From assembly GCA_032716605.1 (NCBI GenBank), contig CM064551.1, positions 47,986,674-48,050,673 of the forward strand: DNA of 64,000 nt, written 5' to 3'. The translations under genes were made by a program, and so were the position numbers. This stretch comes from Paralithodes platypus (Eukaryota > Arthropoda > Malacostraca > Decapoda > Lithodidae). Position 1 is the first letter of the stretch; every line of letters starts with the position of its first letter. Shown here piece by piece: positions 1 through 10,768 of this stretch. Under the pieces are notes generated by a model, which made no database searches, was not told where the DNA came from, and saw nothing but the letters and a program-made list of their open reading frames with translations.

Positions 1-600
1 GTTCGCCTCTCTCCAGTCCATCGGGATTTGTCCTGTATTAAAAGATACCTCAAATAACATTTTTAATGGCTCTACTAACCTCTCACCTCCTTCCTTAATG
101 ATTCTTGGATGTATCCCATCCGGTCCCGGGGACTTACTTCTGTTCATTTTTTCTATAGCCCTTTATTCTAGCTAGCATGGGAAAACTCTATTAGTTCTAG
201 TGCCGGTGCCTGTTTGATGGGAATAGTAGGCACTGCATCATCCGACTCCACTGTTAGTACCTCCCCAAAGTATTTCCCCAGCACCTCTGCTTTCTCCTTA
301 TCAGTTTCTGCTCTATTCCTATCATCCAATTCTCCTATCAGTTCTGGGATACCTACTCTTCTTGTTAACTTTGCCTGAATGTACTTCCAGAATATTTTTG
401 GATTATCCTTCAATTTTTTTTTGCAATCTCTCTCTCCCTCTCCTTCACCCCCCTCCTTGTCTCCCACCTTATTTTATTGTTTATTTGTCTACGCTCCAAA
501 TCCACTTCTTTAGCTTCTATACTAGACCCCCTGTTCTTTTTTAACACTTTTAGTCTATCCCAAAATAGTTTCTTCTTCTTCAACTGTCTTGATCTCGTCT
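1..600 (-). pseudogene. LINE A: linker and start of reverse transcriptase (runs off the window)
   Basis: On the minus strand, translation gives the linker between endonuclease and reverse transcriptase of a CR1/Jockey-type LINE, with the motif NPKIFWKYI at about 400-370. After a stop near 168 another frame continues with SPGPDGIHPRIIKEG and then PMDWREAN, which are conserved early RT blocks. The remaining RT would lie to the left of the window. A basic, lysine-rich stretch (RQLKKKKLFWDRLK) lies at about 590-545. I infer that this is the downstream part of the LINE whose endonuclease is at 6790-8010, because both are on the same strand and the domains are complementary with no overlap. A frameshift near 170 makes it a pseudogene. 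Confidence 0.6.
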
Positions 601-647
601 TAACAGATGCTCCTGATGTTGTGGAGACTGCAGTTCTTGCTCCTGTA

Positions 648-668
648 GGTACTTATACATACATACAT
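648..668. repeat. Short ATAC/GTAT repeat at the LINE 3' end
   Basis: Plus strand reads as repeated ATAC. On the minus strand it is the tetranucleotide tail that closes the RTE-like LINE. Confidence 0.5.
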
Positions 669-707
669 AACATTTTAAGACTGAGTGTTCCACACATAAG
701 TGCAGTT

Positions 708-3700
708 TCAGTCTCTTGTCCTAATGGCGGCGTTCCAGGCAACCCTGTTAAGGGCTGCTTCACTTGTCAAGTTCTTGGATTTGAGATCGGCGCGTATAGT
801 CCGATCCCAGGTCTTCCTCGGTCCACCCCTTGGTGCAGCTCCCTCCACAATCACAGACCTGCATTTTGTCACCCAATTTTGTTCATCCATTCTCTCCACA
901 TGTCCATACCATCCCAGTCTACTTTGTACGCATCACCTCGCTAATACTCTTTATACCTAAACGTCTCCTCAGCTCAACATTTGTTATTCTATCTGTAGCC
1001 TGGCCCCACACATCCATCTCACCATTCTCATCTCATTACGCTCCATTCTGTTGACATCCTCCACTTTAACGGCCCATGTTTCTGAGGCATACGTCATTGC
1101 ACCTCCAACACATGAGGCACACACCCCTCCCTTCAGGGGGAGAGGCATTCTCTTCATGGTCAGGACTGGCATCAATTCTCTGAACTTCCCCCAGCCACAC
1201 CTAATTCTAGCAACAGTGGCAGCCTCGGCCCCACCACCGGCAGAGATGGTATCTCCTAGGTAACAAAACTTGTTCACCAGCTCCAAAGACTCATTTCCAA
1301 AATTCACAGCCACAGGATCATCACTTAACACAAGCTCGCCTTTGCACACTACGCACTCAAATTTCTCTATTTCTGACTTATCCTTCGGCAGGGGGCCCCT
1401 TTATTCTACTACAAGCGCTTACTCCCATGGTGTACCCAACATCGACAGATGCTACATTGAATTGAGTTAACGCCCACACTCCCTTTCCACACCACTGCAC
1501 ATGGGTATGCACCGCTCTTTTCCACATTGCCTCGTCTCAAACTACAATGCAACCTTGGTTTTGTTAATATTGACTCTTAAACCCTTGCTCGCCATGCCCT
1601 CTCTCCACTTTCTGAATTTGGCCTCAGCATCCTGCATACTGTCAGCTATTAGGACTAAATCGTCTGCATAAAACAGTTCCAACGGGAGTCCGCCTCTAAA
1701 AACTCTAGACAGCGCCTCCAAGACCATAATAACAGAGGAGGGGCTTAAACACTGAACCCTGATGGACTCCAACACGGACTGCGAATTCATCACTCAGTAC
1801 ACCTTTCACCCTCACCGAACTTCGCGAATCCTCATACCTCTTCATTATCACACGCACCAGCCACTCTTCCACACCAAGTTTCCTCATAGCCCACTGTACA
1901 ACATCTCTAGGTACCCTATCAAAGGCCTTCTCCAGGTCCACAAACACAAAGTAAAGATCCCTGCCTTTTAGTAGGTATCTTTCCTGTATCTGCCTGACTA
2001 TGAAGATAGCATCGGTTTGTACCACGTCCTGGCATAAACCAAACTGCATATCATCAATAGAGATGCTTTGCCTGATCAAACCCTCAAGGACTCTCTCACA
2101 GACCTTCATGATTTGGTCAAGCATTTTCAGGCCCCTATAATTTCCTCTATCTAGCGCATCCCCTTTTCCTTTGTATATATTTACTATTACACTTTTGAGC
2201 CAATCCTCTGGGATTTTCTCATCTTTAATAATGGTGTTAATCAACTCAGTGACTAAGTTTACACCAATCTCCCTGAGGCTTTTATCATCTCAGCGACAAT
2301 GTCGGAGCAACCTGGAGCTTTACCGTCCTTCATTTTTATTGATTGCGTCGCTCACTACAGCTGGTGCTATCAAAGGAGGGGGCCCAGATATTGGTTTTTT
2401 TTCGATACTAAGCTGTTCCTTATCCCATTCAAACTCTACATTTAGCAATCGTTCATAGTGTACCTTCCATGCTTCTCTGATTTCATTTTCTGCATACACA
2501 ATCTTCCCATTATCATCTCTTACACACTGTTTCACCTATAATATCCCTACTGTCATTTTTAACTCGCCTAGCTAGGTTGAAGATCCCATGGGATTGTCAG
2601 TGTTACACACTTGTTCGAGGACCAGGTCCTTAATGCGATTTTTAGCATTGTAAATAACTCTTTGGCAGTTCGTTTAGCTGCCTGGTATTCCTCCCTGCTG
2701 CCTCCTTTCTTCCATGCTTTGAAGCATCTCCTTTTCTCTTTCACAGCATGTTCTTACCTCATCGTTTCCACCACCAAGAGGTCTTATTCCTGGGGTGACC
2801 CTTGTGTTTCCCACAGACTTTGTCAGGGCAAGCGATAAGGCTATGCTTAAGAAAGTTTCCATTGGCTATTTACATCGTTAGGCCTAGCTTTCCTTATTCT
2901 ATCATTTCCTCCAGTTCATTATGAACCCTATCCCTAACTTCCTTGTCCTTCAGCAGCCACACTTTCCTTTTGGGTATGTAAACCTTCTTGCGCTTAGGAT
3001 CTCTGTATAAGCTCATGTCGCACACAAGTAGCTTATGCTGGGGGATACATTCTTCTTCGCTCGGGATGACCTTTACATCTCGAACTAGTTTCCAGTCTTT
3101 CCTGTTAACCAGAAGTAATCTATCTGGCTACTGGAGACCCCAGATTTATATGTGATCAGGTGGCTCTGTCTTTTCTTGAACTTTGTGTTACACACAACCA
3201 TGTTGAGTGCAACGCAGGACTCCAATATATATTCGCCTTCTAGATTTCTCCTTCCGTAACCAATTCCTCCATGTACCCCTCCGTATCCATCTGCAGATGC
3301 TCCCACGTGACCATTGAGGTCCCCCCCCACGATAGTTAGTTCGTTCTCCGAGAGGCCTTGAAATGACACTGACGGTGTCATTCCAGAAGTCCTCTTTTAT
3401 CTCTTTCTCAAAACCAGCCTGTGGGGCATATGCAGATATCACATTCAGAATTCTTTCACCAACTTTCAACTTCAAAACAATCAGCCTTTCACTAACTCTC
3501 GTAATCTGAAGCACACTTTCCGCCAGCTCTTCAGCCACCAGAACCCCACTACTCCTCCTTTCGCTTTATCAGTCTCCACACCCATCCAGTATATCCTATA
3601 TCTTTTCCTCCTTCCGACAATCCACTGTACCCCATGCCTCTTCCAGAGTGTTTCCTGGGTACAGCAGATGTCCACTCGCCTCCTCTCACACATCTCAACC

Positions 3701-3735
3701 ACTTCATTCGCACGCAGATTCACACTTCTGACCAT
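708..3735 (-). pseudogene. RTE-like LINE polyprotein (endonuclease plus RT), broken
   Basis: In life this would be the ORF2 protein that nicks target DNA and copies the LINE RNA into it. The endonuclease shows CTQETLWK (catalytic Glu block), AYAPQAG and VGGDLNGHVG (the GDLN block), spread over three frames. The RT shows IYKGKGDALDRGNYRG, FVDLEKAFDRVPRDV (motif A) and YADDLVLIADS (active-site motif C, with both Asp kept). The C-terminal domain has KFCYLGDTISAGGG and ERMDEQNW. Breaks occur near 3500, 3380, 2320, 1790 and 1350, so no intact protein can be made. Confidence 0.75.
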
Positions 3736-4267
3736 AATGCCATAACCTGTAAAATCAATCTTGAATTTACTGTGCCAGATATCACTATATCTCGTAAAGT
3801 CTATCTTAAATCTCGAGTTAATTGGGAAAATGTATGTGATGATGTTACCAATATCCACTGGAATCACATACTAAGATCTGATGACCCTGTTTCATCCCTC
3901 AATAACTCTCTCTTAGACATCCTGCAAAGAAGAGTCCCTTCTAAGTTAATCAAATCCCGTATTAAAGATAAAGCTTGGTTCAATGACGACTGTAAGCGTG
4001 CATATAATAACAAGCAGGCTGCATATCACCGCTGGAGACGTAATCGAACCCAGTTGCTTTGGGATGACTATGTACATCTTCGGTCAGTTGCGCAGAGAGT
4101 ATATAGTACAGCCGAGAGGGATTACAATTCCCATTTGCAGGAAGTTCTCGCAGGTGCTACTCAGCCACATAAATGGTGGGCCTCACTTAAGGCCTCACTA
4201 TTTGGAATTGACTCCACCATGCCTCCACTTCGTGATTCTGATGGTTCTATCTCTTTTGATCCATTAA
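3728..4267 (+). pseudogene. LINE endonuclease end and linker
   Basis: The frame is open from TSDHNAITCKI, the SDH catalytic block of AP endonucleases, through a basic linker with KDKAWFNDDCKRAYNNK to SFDPLT at the MITE junction. DxAWFxxxC-type linkers precede the RT in many LINEs. It ends artificially inside the inserted MITE; skipping the insert makes it continuous with the RT frame at 4915. Confidence 0.7.
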
Positions 4268-4914
4268 CCCAGTGAGACCCAGCGTCGCACGTGATGCGTC
4301 GGCAGTGTTTGATCACCAACTCCCAGCGACGCATCACGTACGTCCGACATATAAAAAACACTTACGTGGCTCGTAAGGTAGGAAATGGCGGGAGAATAGG
4401 AGGGGGAGGTACCGTAGTGTGTGTGGGAGCCGGGCCAGTAGGTGTGAGCGGGCCGAGACAGCCGCGCGGCTGGTGGTGGTGGGCTTAGTGGGGATACTTT
4501 ACACCCTTAGTTCACCACCACTTTGAACCTTCATTACTCCGGTCGTATGGGAGCTAGAGGCTTGAGATTTATGTGAGACACTCCTTAGGATGTATGCCGT
4601 ACAATGCCATACTCAGTTTTTACCCTAGTGCTCCCGGGCGGGTGGTCATGCGGGGGAGACAAACTTTTGACCCCCCCCCCCAAATGACCGAAATGAGTTT
4701 TTTTTTCTTCATTTCTCACCATTCTCTTCCATTTTGGCTCAACAATTTTTTTTAGGCTCCCCCCCCCCCAAAAAAAAAATGTCCGAGGTGATTTTTTTTT
4801 TTTTTTTCATTTCTCATCCTTGTCTTCCATTTTAGCAAACAAAAAAAAGAAGTGAAAATGGCTTGGGACTGGGGTGAACAAAATATTATAACTAGCCGGG
4901 GCTCAACGGGTTAA
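4264..4914. mobile_element. piggyBac-type MITE (family 1), TTAA duplicated
   Basis: The 651-bp insert is bounded by TTAA on both sides (4264-4267 and 4911-4914). Its ends are inverted: TTAACCCAGTGAGACCC on the left against TTAACCCGTTGAGCCCC as the reverse complement of the right. TTAA targets and CCC-starting ends are the hallmark of piggyBac elements. It carries no transposase frame. The middle is GC-rich, and the right half has long C, T and A runs. Removing the insert and one TTAA restores the LINE frame (SFDPLT-KGNML), which confirms the boundaries. Confidence 0.85.
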
Positions 4915-6521
4915 CTAAGGGTAATATGCTTTCTAATATTTTCATAGGTAAGCAGAGTGATCAGGAATTGCAATTGCCCTTGACATGTTTCCCTAGTCCT
5001 AATCTAAAGTCGATAGCATTCAAATCAGCTGAATTGAGACAATATTTATTGGATCTTGACACTTATGGTGGGATTGACCCAGATGGATTTTTCCCTCTCT
5101 TCTTTAAGAAGATTGCTGTTGCCTTAGCACCTAAATTGGCTATAGTATTTAGGCTGCTCTTGAAATCTGGTAGTTTTCCTCTTTGCTGGCGAAAAGCTAG
5201 CATCACTCCAATTCCGAAGGGAGCTACTGCTTCATCATCCCCATCTGAGTATCGTCCTATATCCATAACGCCTATTCTCTCAAAGATCTTTGAGAGGCTT
5301 TTAGCTAGACGCCTTTCTTCATACTGTAATCGCCTTGATATAATACCCAATTCACAGTTTGGTTTTCGCAAAGGTTTGGGTACTTGCGATGCGCTTTTAA
5401 CTTTATCTCATGATCTTCAGTCTTCGTTGGACAAAGGATATGAATCTCGTGTTGTGGCTATTGATTTTAGTTCTGCTTTTGATCTTGTTAATCATAAAGC
5501 CCTTTTATATAAGCTGCAACTTCATGGTATTGGTGGTAGTCTTTTATCTATTTTTAAAGATTTTTTGTCAGACAGGTCTCAGCATGTTGTCGTTGATGGG
5601 TGCACTTCTGTTTCTATGCCTGTTGTTTCGGGTGTTTCACAGGGCAGTGTGCTTGGGCCTCTCTTTTTCATTATTTTTATTGCTTGCTTGTGCTCTGAGC
5701 TTGAAAATAAACTAGTTTCTTATGCCGATGACATAACTTTATACTCATCAATTCCATCTCCAGAGAGTAGAATCGAAGTTGCAGCATCTCTAAACAGGGA
5801 CTTGGCTAAGATTACCTCTTGGTGTGAACTTTGGGGTATGAAGCTTAATGCTAAGAAAACTCACTCCATGATAATCAGTAGATCACGTACTTTGGCTCCT
5901 CCTCATCCTTGTTTGCATGTTTCTGGTGAACAAATTGAGGATGTGTCAGGTTTGCGTTTGTTTGGAGTGACTCTCGATCCTAAGTTGACATTTGAGAAGC
6001 ATATTCGTTCCTTGTCTTCTACTATTGCTCAAAAGATTGGTTTACTTCACAAGTGTTACAAAACATTCGCTTGTGAAACCACAGTCATAAAATCTTTTTA
6101 TGCTTTTATTTTGCCTCATTTTGAGTATTGCTCTCCTGTTTGGAACTCGGCTGCTGACTGTCATTTGAAATTGCTTGATAAAGCTCTTAATTCTATTAAA
6201 TTTATTCTCCCTGCTCTATCTCTTGATCTTCATCATCGGCGTCGGGTTGGTGCCCTTAGTCTTTTATTTAAAATTGTTAACAATACTCAGCATCCATTGC
6301 ATAGTGTTTTACCAGAACCTTTTATTCCAATTCGCGCAACAAGATTTACGAGGAGTCTTAATGACCTTGCCATGACTCCAATTAATGTTTCTACATCTCA
6401 GTTTTCTCGGTGTTTTATTCCTTCAATGATTCCCTTTTGGAATCATTTGCCAAACGAGGTTGTACAGTCAACCCATATCTCAGCTTTTAAGTCCAGAGTT
6501 AATGTTTTATTACAGCAGTAA
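4915..6521 (+). pseudogene. LINE reverse transcriptase and C-terminal domain
   Basis: This reverse transcriptase copies LINE RNA at the nicked target. The frame is open from the MITE junction; the first Met is at 4926 and gives 531 residues. RT blocks are ASITPIPKG at about residue 91, EYRPISITPILSK, QFGFRKGLGTCDA, motif A VVAIDFSSAFD (Asp180), SGVSQGSVLGPL, and motif C SYADDI (YADD at 266-269). The C-terminal region ends with PFWNHLPNEVV and SAFKSRVNVL, typical of CR1/L2/Jockey LINEs. The start at 4926 is only the first ATG after the insert and not the native start. All RT catalytic residues are kept. Confidence 0.8.
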
Positions 6522-6735
6522 ATTTTTGTTTTAATCATGATTTGCTTTTATTCTTTTTAGAATGGTGTTTTAATTGACAAACTGATCTTTTCTTCTGGGC
6601 TCTCTAACTACTGTAGCCCTTTTCCTTTTTCTTAGTTGTCGTACCGGTAGTCTCTCTCCAGTACTTACGGGTATTTTGTGGGGATTCATCTTTTATAGGT
6701 GTATCTGCACCCTGTTGGGAGGCTTAGACAGCTTC

Positions 6736-6736
<1 letters not shown>

Positions 6737-6792
<56 letters not shown>

Positions 6793-6793
6793 T
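6737..6793 (+). repeat. (TAA)n tail of the plus-strand LINE
   Basis: About 19 units of AAT/TAA directly follow the LINE 3' UTR and end at the junction with LINE A. Such TAA tails are known for I- and Jockey-group LINEs. Confidence 0.8.
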
Positions 6794-8010
6794 ATCAATG
6801 TCAAAAGCTTTCTTTTCATTGGTAATTCTGGGTTCGTTCTTTTCCTCAATTTTGTTTTATCCTTATATTCCCTTACTGGTACACATTTGGATATAGCATT
6901 CTCCAGTTTGACTAATCTTCCTCCACATTCCTTCAGCGTCTTCACCGTTCAAGTATTCCCCCCAGTCAATGTCCAAACACCTCAGCAGCTCATAATTTGC
7001 TCTATCATACATGTATATTTTTGTATTGCTTCTATTATCCCTCTCTGTTTTAATAATGCAACTAAAACTTATACAGGCATGGTCACTACGACCTATAGGG
7101 CTATCCACATTGACATGTTCCACTATATCCTCCTCATTGCTAAAAATCAAATCAAGTACACTCCCCTGTGTCCCATCTCTATATCTTGTCATCTCTGTAA
7201 TATGTTGTGTTAAAAAACAATCTCTCACTTTCTCTATAAACTTGTTTTCCAGGCTACACTGTCCCGCTGGAGTAGTACAATTTGCCCAGTTGATCCTTGG
7301 CAAATTGAAATCTCCAATCAAAATCTTATATTTGTTCTCTCTATTATCTATTTCCTCCATTGCTTTCAGTAGGTTATCATCCTCTTCCCTACTATTATTT
7401 GGGCTTCTATATATAGAGGCAATTAGAATTGACCCTCTTGCACATTTTACTTCAATACACAAATACTCACAATACTGCTGTCTCATATCCACCTCATTTA
7501 CCTTGAGCTCTTTTCTTACATAAATAAACAGTCCTCTTCCAACCTCTGCTCTAATAGCATTCCTCTCATACAACTCAAAACCCTCTAAACTATACTCCAC
7601 CAGTTCCCTTTCAATTCTAGCATTTTTTGGTCTTACTTCCTGTAAGGCTATGATATCAGGTTTTTCCTCTTCATCCTGCAACCTACATATCAGTTCTCTT
7701 TTCTTGTCCTGGGTAAACACATCAACATTGCTAAACATAATCCTTAATCTTTCTACCATTCCTTCAGCAGCTACATCATCCCGCTCCTCCTGTCCGTGCC
7801 CTACTCCCCCCCTCACAGTACCGGTACTGGGTCTGCAGCTTCTTCTTCTCCTGTCTCTCCCCGAGACGCTTCCACCCTGCTCTCCACCTCTGCCACAACT
7901 TCTATCACATTCTCTTCCCTCCCAGATCTCCTTCTCCCTTCTATTCGTATAAACCACTTCTTCAATTTCCCGTCCCTCACTCTCCAGAAAAACTTCTTCT
8001 TATCCTCCTC
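6790..8010 (-). mobile_element. LINE A: ORF1 tail and endonuclease part
   Basis: The minus-strand LINE is cut at the 3' side by the TAA tail of the neighbouring LINE and at the 5' side by LINE B. It holds the end of ORF1 (8010-7813, ending at PVPVL) overlapping the start of ORF2 (7957) in another frame. The ORF1 tail has KKFFWRVRDGKLKKWFI, very like the ORF1 tail of the LINE at 51710-55850, so both belong to one clade. The likely continuation of ORF2 is the fragment at 1-600. Confidence 0.65.
6863..7957 (-). pseudogene. LINE A ORF2, AP endonuclease domain
   Basis: The frame is open for 364 residues. A basic, low-complexity leader begins MVYTNRREKEIW; the endonuclease starts near residue 70 with RIMFSNVDVFTQDK. 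Catalytic blocks are IIALQEVRPK (Glu), ILIGDFNLPRINW (GDFN) and GRSDHACISF (SDH), all in order, so the domain looks intact. It would nick target DNA to prime reverse transcription. The linker continues in another frame to NPELPMKRKLL at about 6800 and is then lost at the TAA tail. The RT is missing here. Confidence 0.75.
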
Positions 8011-8063
8011 TATTGTGCTAGACATATCAAAAGCTTTCGATAGAGTCTGTCACAAATCATGTA

Positions 8064-9029
8064 CAGTAAAAGTCCGTTAATCCGATGACCGATGATTCGA
8101 ATCTCCCAATAGTCCGAATTTTTCAATTTGAGGCCAAATCCGAATTCACCCGATGGTCCGAATTTCAAGAAGTCCCAAAGTCCCCTTTTTGAGGCATTAG
8201 TCCACTCAAATGACACATAATGGAGCACACACATATCATATGTTCATGAATTCACTTTAAAAGTTTACCATTGTCATTGTAGCCTATTACCTACTTCAAA
8301 ACATTCAGATTAATGGTCAAAGGAAGCTACTGATATAAACGTAAACACCTTCTTCTTCTTCTTCTTCTTCTTCCACATCGTCTGCTAGAGAGTTTGTTTT
8401 GCTCTTGAACGCATCCTTGGGACGCTCCGATGCGCTACTGGATTGCACCGCATTTTCTGCAAGCGCATTCAGTCTTGAGCTTGAAAACGCACCTTTGGAC
8501 GTTCCGATACGCTACTATTTATAGTTCAGTGATCGGAGCGTCCCAAGGGTGCTTTCAAGACAACAAGACAAGGGTGCTTTCAATACAATATAATATAACA
8601 GAGCACATCAGAAAAGGAAAATCACAAAAGGAAAATTACAAGAACCTCTCAGGGAAGTGCCGTTGTTAAGGCATTACTTCCCGAACCACATCTGATCTGA
8701 TCTTCAAGAGCAAGACAAACTCGCTAGTAGACGGAAGAAGAAGAAGACGACGATGCGGACATATGGTGTTTACGTTTATCAGCAGATTCCTTTGACCATT
8801 AATCTGAATGTTTTGAAGTAGGTAATAGGCTACAATGACAATGGTAAACTTTTGAAGTGATTTCATGAACATATGATAGGTGTGTGCACCATTGTGTCAT
8901 TTGGGTGGCCTAATGCCTCAATGTTTTCGTCATACACAGGTTCATAGGGGTAAAGTCCGATAATCCGAAAAATCCACTAATCCGAACGAGGGCCGGTCCG
9001 CTGCCCTTCGGATTAACGGAAGTTTACTG
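8064..9029. mobile_element. pogo/Tigger-like MITE with long inverted arms, TA target
   Basis: The ends are CAGTAAAAGTCCGTTAATCC on the left and its near-complement on the right (CAGTAAACTTCCGTTAATCC), flanked by TA at 8062-8063 and 9030-9031. The inverted arms run inward for roughly 300 bp. For example, the block around 8250-8340 is repeated inverted around 8760-8880. The centre has a GAA/TTC-rich tract and no transposase frame. TA targets and TCCG-rich ends fit the pogo/Tigger branch of Tc1/mariner. Confidence 0.75.
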
Positions 9030-9031
9030 TA

Positions 9032-9893
9032 TTTCCAAACTACCCTCCTTTGGCTTCTATTCCTGTCTGTGCTTTTATTTATAAATTTGTTACTGGCCAT
9101 TCCATAGCTGCGGTTGCTCACTTCCTTAACCTATCAACTCCGGTGTTCCTCAGAGCTTTGTCCTATCTCCAGTTCTATTTATAATATTCATTAATGATCT
9201 ACTCAACTGTACCTCCAGTCCTATCCATTCATATACTGACGACTCTACCTAACGCTATTACTAGTTTTCTATAACATCTCACAATGCAATCACTCCAAAA
9301 CTCACGCTTATCTTCTGATCTGTCAATTATTTCCGACAATTATTGGGGCCAAGAAAATTTAGTTACTTTCATTGCTTCCAAAACCCTATTTCTCCATCTA
9401 TGTATTTACCCATTACAATCTTCCACACGACAATCCTTTACTCTTCAACAATACACAAATCAACCCTTCGTCTTCTCTTAATATTCTTGGCGTCTCTTTT
9501 TCTTCTGATCTTTTTCGGAAAGTCCATATCACCACTCCAGAAGTTAGGTGGGCTCTCTTTACTCCCACACAGGGGCACAGTGCGCCCATGTATCGAATAC
9601 CGGTACTGTTCGCAAGTGTGGGGAGGTTTTCGAAATGGTACAGTCAAAAACATTTCGTCTCATCAACTCACACGCCGCAATGTTGCATCTCTCTCACTCT
9701 TCTACCGCTATTACAATAATCAGTGTTCTTCAGAGCTCTCTCAGTGTATACCTCCTCCCTTACACAGAGCTCTCTCAGTGTATACCTCCTCCCTTACAGA
9801 GTGGAGGGCACTCGCCTTTAAACACTTTGCCACCCCTATTCTGTCCAACTCTCTAACCCAAGAGTGAACCGATTTTCCCTGTCTTTCTTCTAC
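9032..9893 (+). pseudogene. LINE B RT and C-terminal region, first copy
   Basis: Broken frames show GVPQSFVLSPVLFIIFIND at about 9140-9200 and a mutated active site (YTDD in place of YADD) near 9235. Further on come VRPCIEYRYCSQVWGG and RRNVASLSLFYRYYN. A 34-bp tandem duplication (CAGAGCTCTCTCAGTGTATA and onward) lies near 9730-9800. Internal stops are frequent. It joins the LINE end at 12240 once the piggyBac MITE is removed. Confidence 0.65.
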
Positions 9894-10106
9894 TTAACCC
9901 AGCAAGTGCTGGAAGACTCTTAAGAGTTTCCCCGGGCGACTGCGGGAAGACTCTTAAGATCCTGGGCCTAAAAAAATCCATTTAAAACACCCCAAATTTA
10001 TTTTTAATTTTTGTTTTTCCCCCCTGGGCCATGCCAAATATCACTCCTCCACATCCCCTCCTTCCCCACTTTCCTCCCCTCCTTGAGTTATCACCTATTT
10101 TCCCTG
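9894..10106. mobile_element. piggyBac-type MITE (family 2), left part up to the gap
   Basis: It begins TTAACCCAGCAAGTGCTGG and is cut by the gap. It matches the first 213 bp of the complete copy at 11631. Confidence 0.75.
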
Positions 10107-10206
10107 NNNNNNNNNNNNNNNNNNNNNNNNNNNNNNNNNNNNNNNNNNNNNNNNNNNNNNNNNNNNNNNNNNNNNNNNNNNNNNNNNNNNNNNNNNNNNN
10201 NNNNNN
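10107..10206. other. Assembly gap (100 N)
   Basis: Exactly 100 unknown bases, the conventional placeholder for a scaffold gap of unknown size. Confidence 0.99.
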
Positions 10207-10768
10207 TCTTGAGCTTGAAAACTCAACCTTTGGACGTCCGATACGCTACTATTTATAGTTCAGTGATCGGAGCGTCCCAAGGGTGCTTTCAAGACAACAA
10301 GACAAGGGTGCTTTCAATACAATATAATATAACAGAGCACATCAGAAAAGGAAAATCACAAAAGGAAAATTACAAGAACCTCTCAGGGAAGTGCCGTTGT
10401 TAAGGCATTACTTCCGAACCACATCTGATCTGATCTTCAAGAGCAAGACAAACTCGCTAGTAGACGGAAGAAGAAGAAGACGACGATGCGGACATATGGT
10501 GTTTACGTTTATATCAGCAGATTCCTTTGACCATTAATCTGAATGTTTTGAAGTAGGTAATAGGCTACAATGACAATGGTAAACTTTTGAAGTGATTTCA
10601 TGAACATATGATATGTGTGTGTGCACCATTGTGTCATTTGGGTGGCCTAATGCCTCAATGTTTTCGTCATACACAGGTTCATAGGGGTAAAGTCCGATAA
10701 TCCGAAAAATCCACTAATCCGAACGAGGGCCGGTCCGCTGCCCTTCGGATTAACGGAAGTTTACTGTA

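Larger units (their letters stand above)
640..3735 (-). mobile_element. RTE-like non-LTR retrotransposon, 5' truncated
   Basis: Minus-strand domains run in the order AP endonuclease (about 3735-3085), linker (2535-2320), reverse transcriptase (2244-1542) and C-terminal domain (1349-708). The 3' end on the minus strand finishes in a short ATGT-type repeat (about 648-668), as RTE-clade LINEs often do. The 5' end begins inside the first endonuclease block (MVRSVNL) and abuts another LINE in the opposite orientation. Multiple frameshifts make it dead. RTE affiliation is inferred from its likeness to the CFDP2/BovB type of endonuclease and the widespread RT with a YADDLVLIADS block. Confidence 0.75.
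3728..6793 (+). mobile_element. CR1/Jockey-like LINE with (TAA)n tail, split by a piggyBac MITE
   Basis: The element is 5' truncated and starts at the last endonuclease motif (TSDHNAI). It runs through the linker to 4267, is interrupted by a TTAA-flanked insert (4264-4914), and resumes at 4915 with the RT and C-terminal domain to 6521. A 3' UTR of about 215 bp follows, then a (TAA)n tail at 6737-6793. It lies head to head with the RTE-like LINE. Apart from the 5' truncation and the MITE, the reading frame is undamaged, so this copy is young. Confidence 0.8.
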
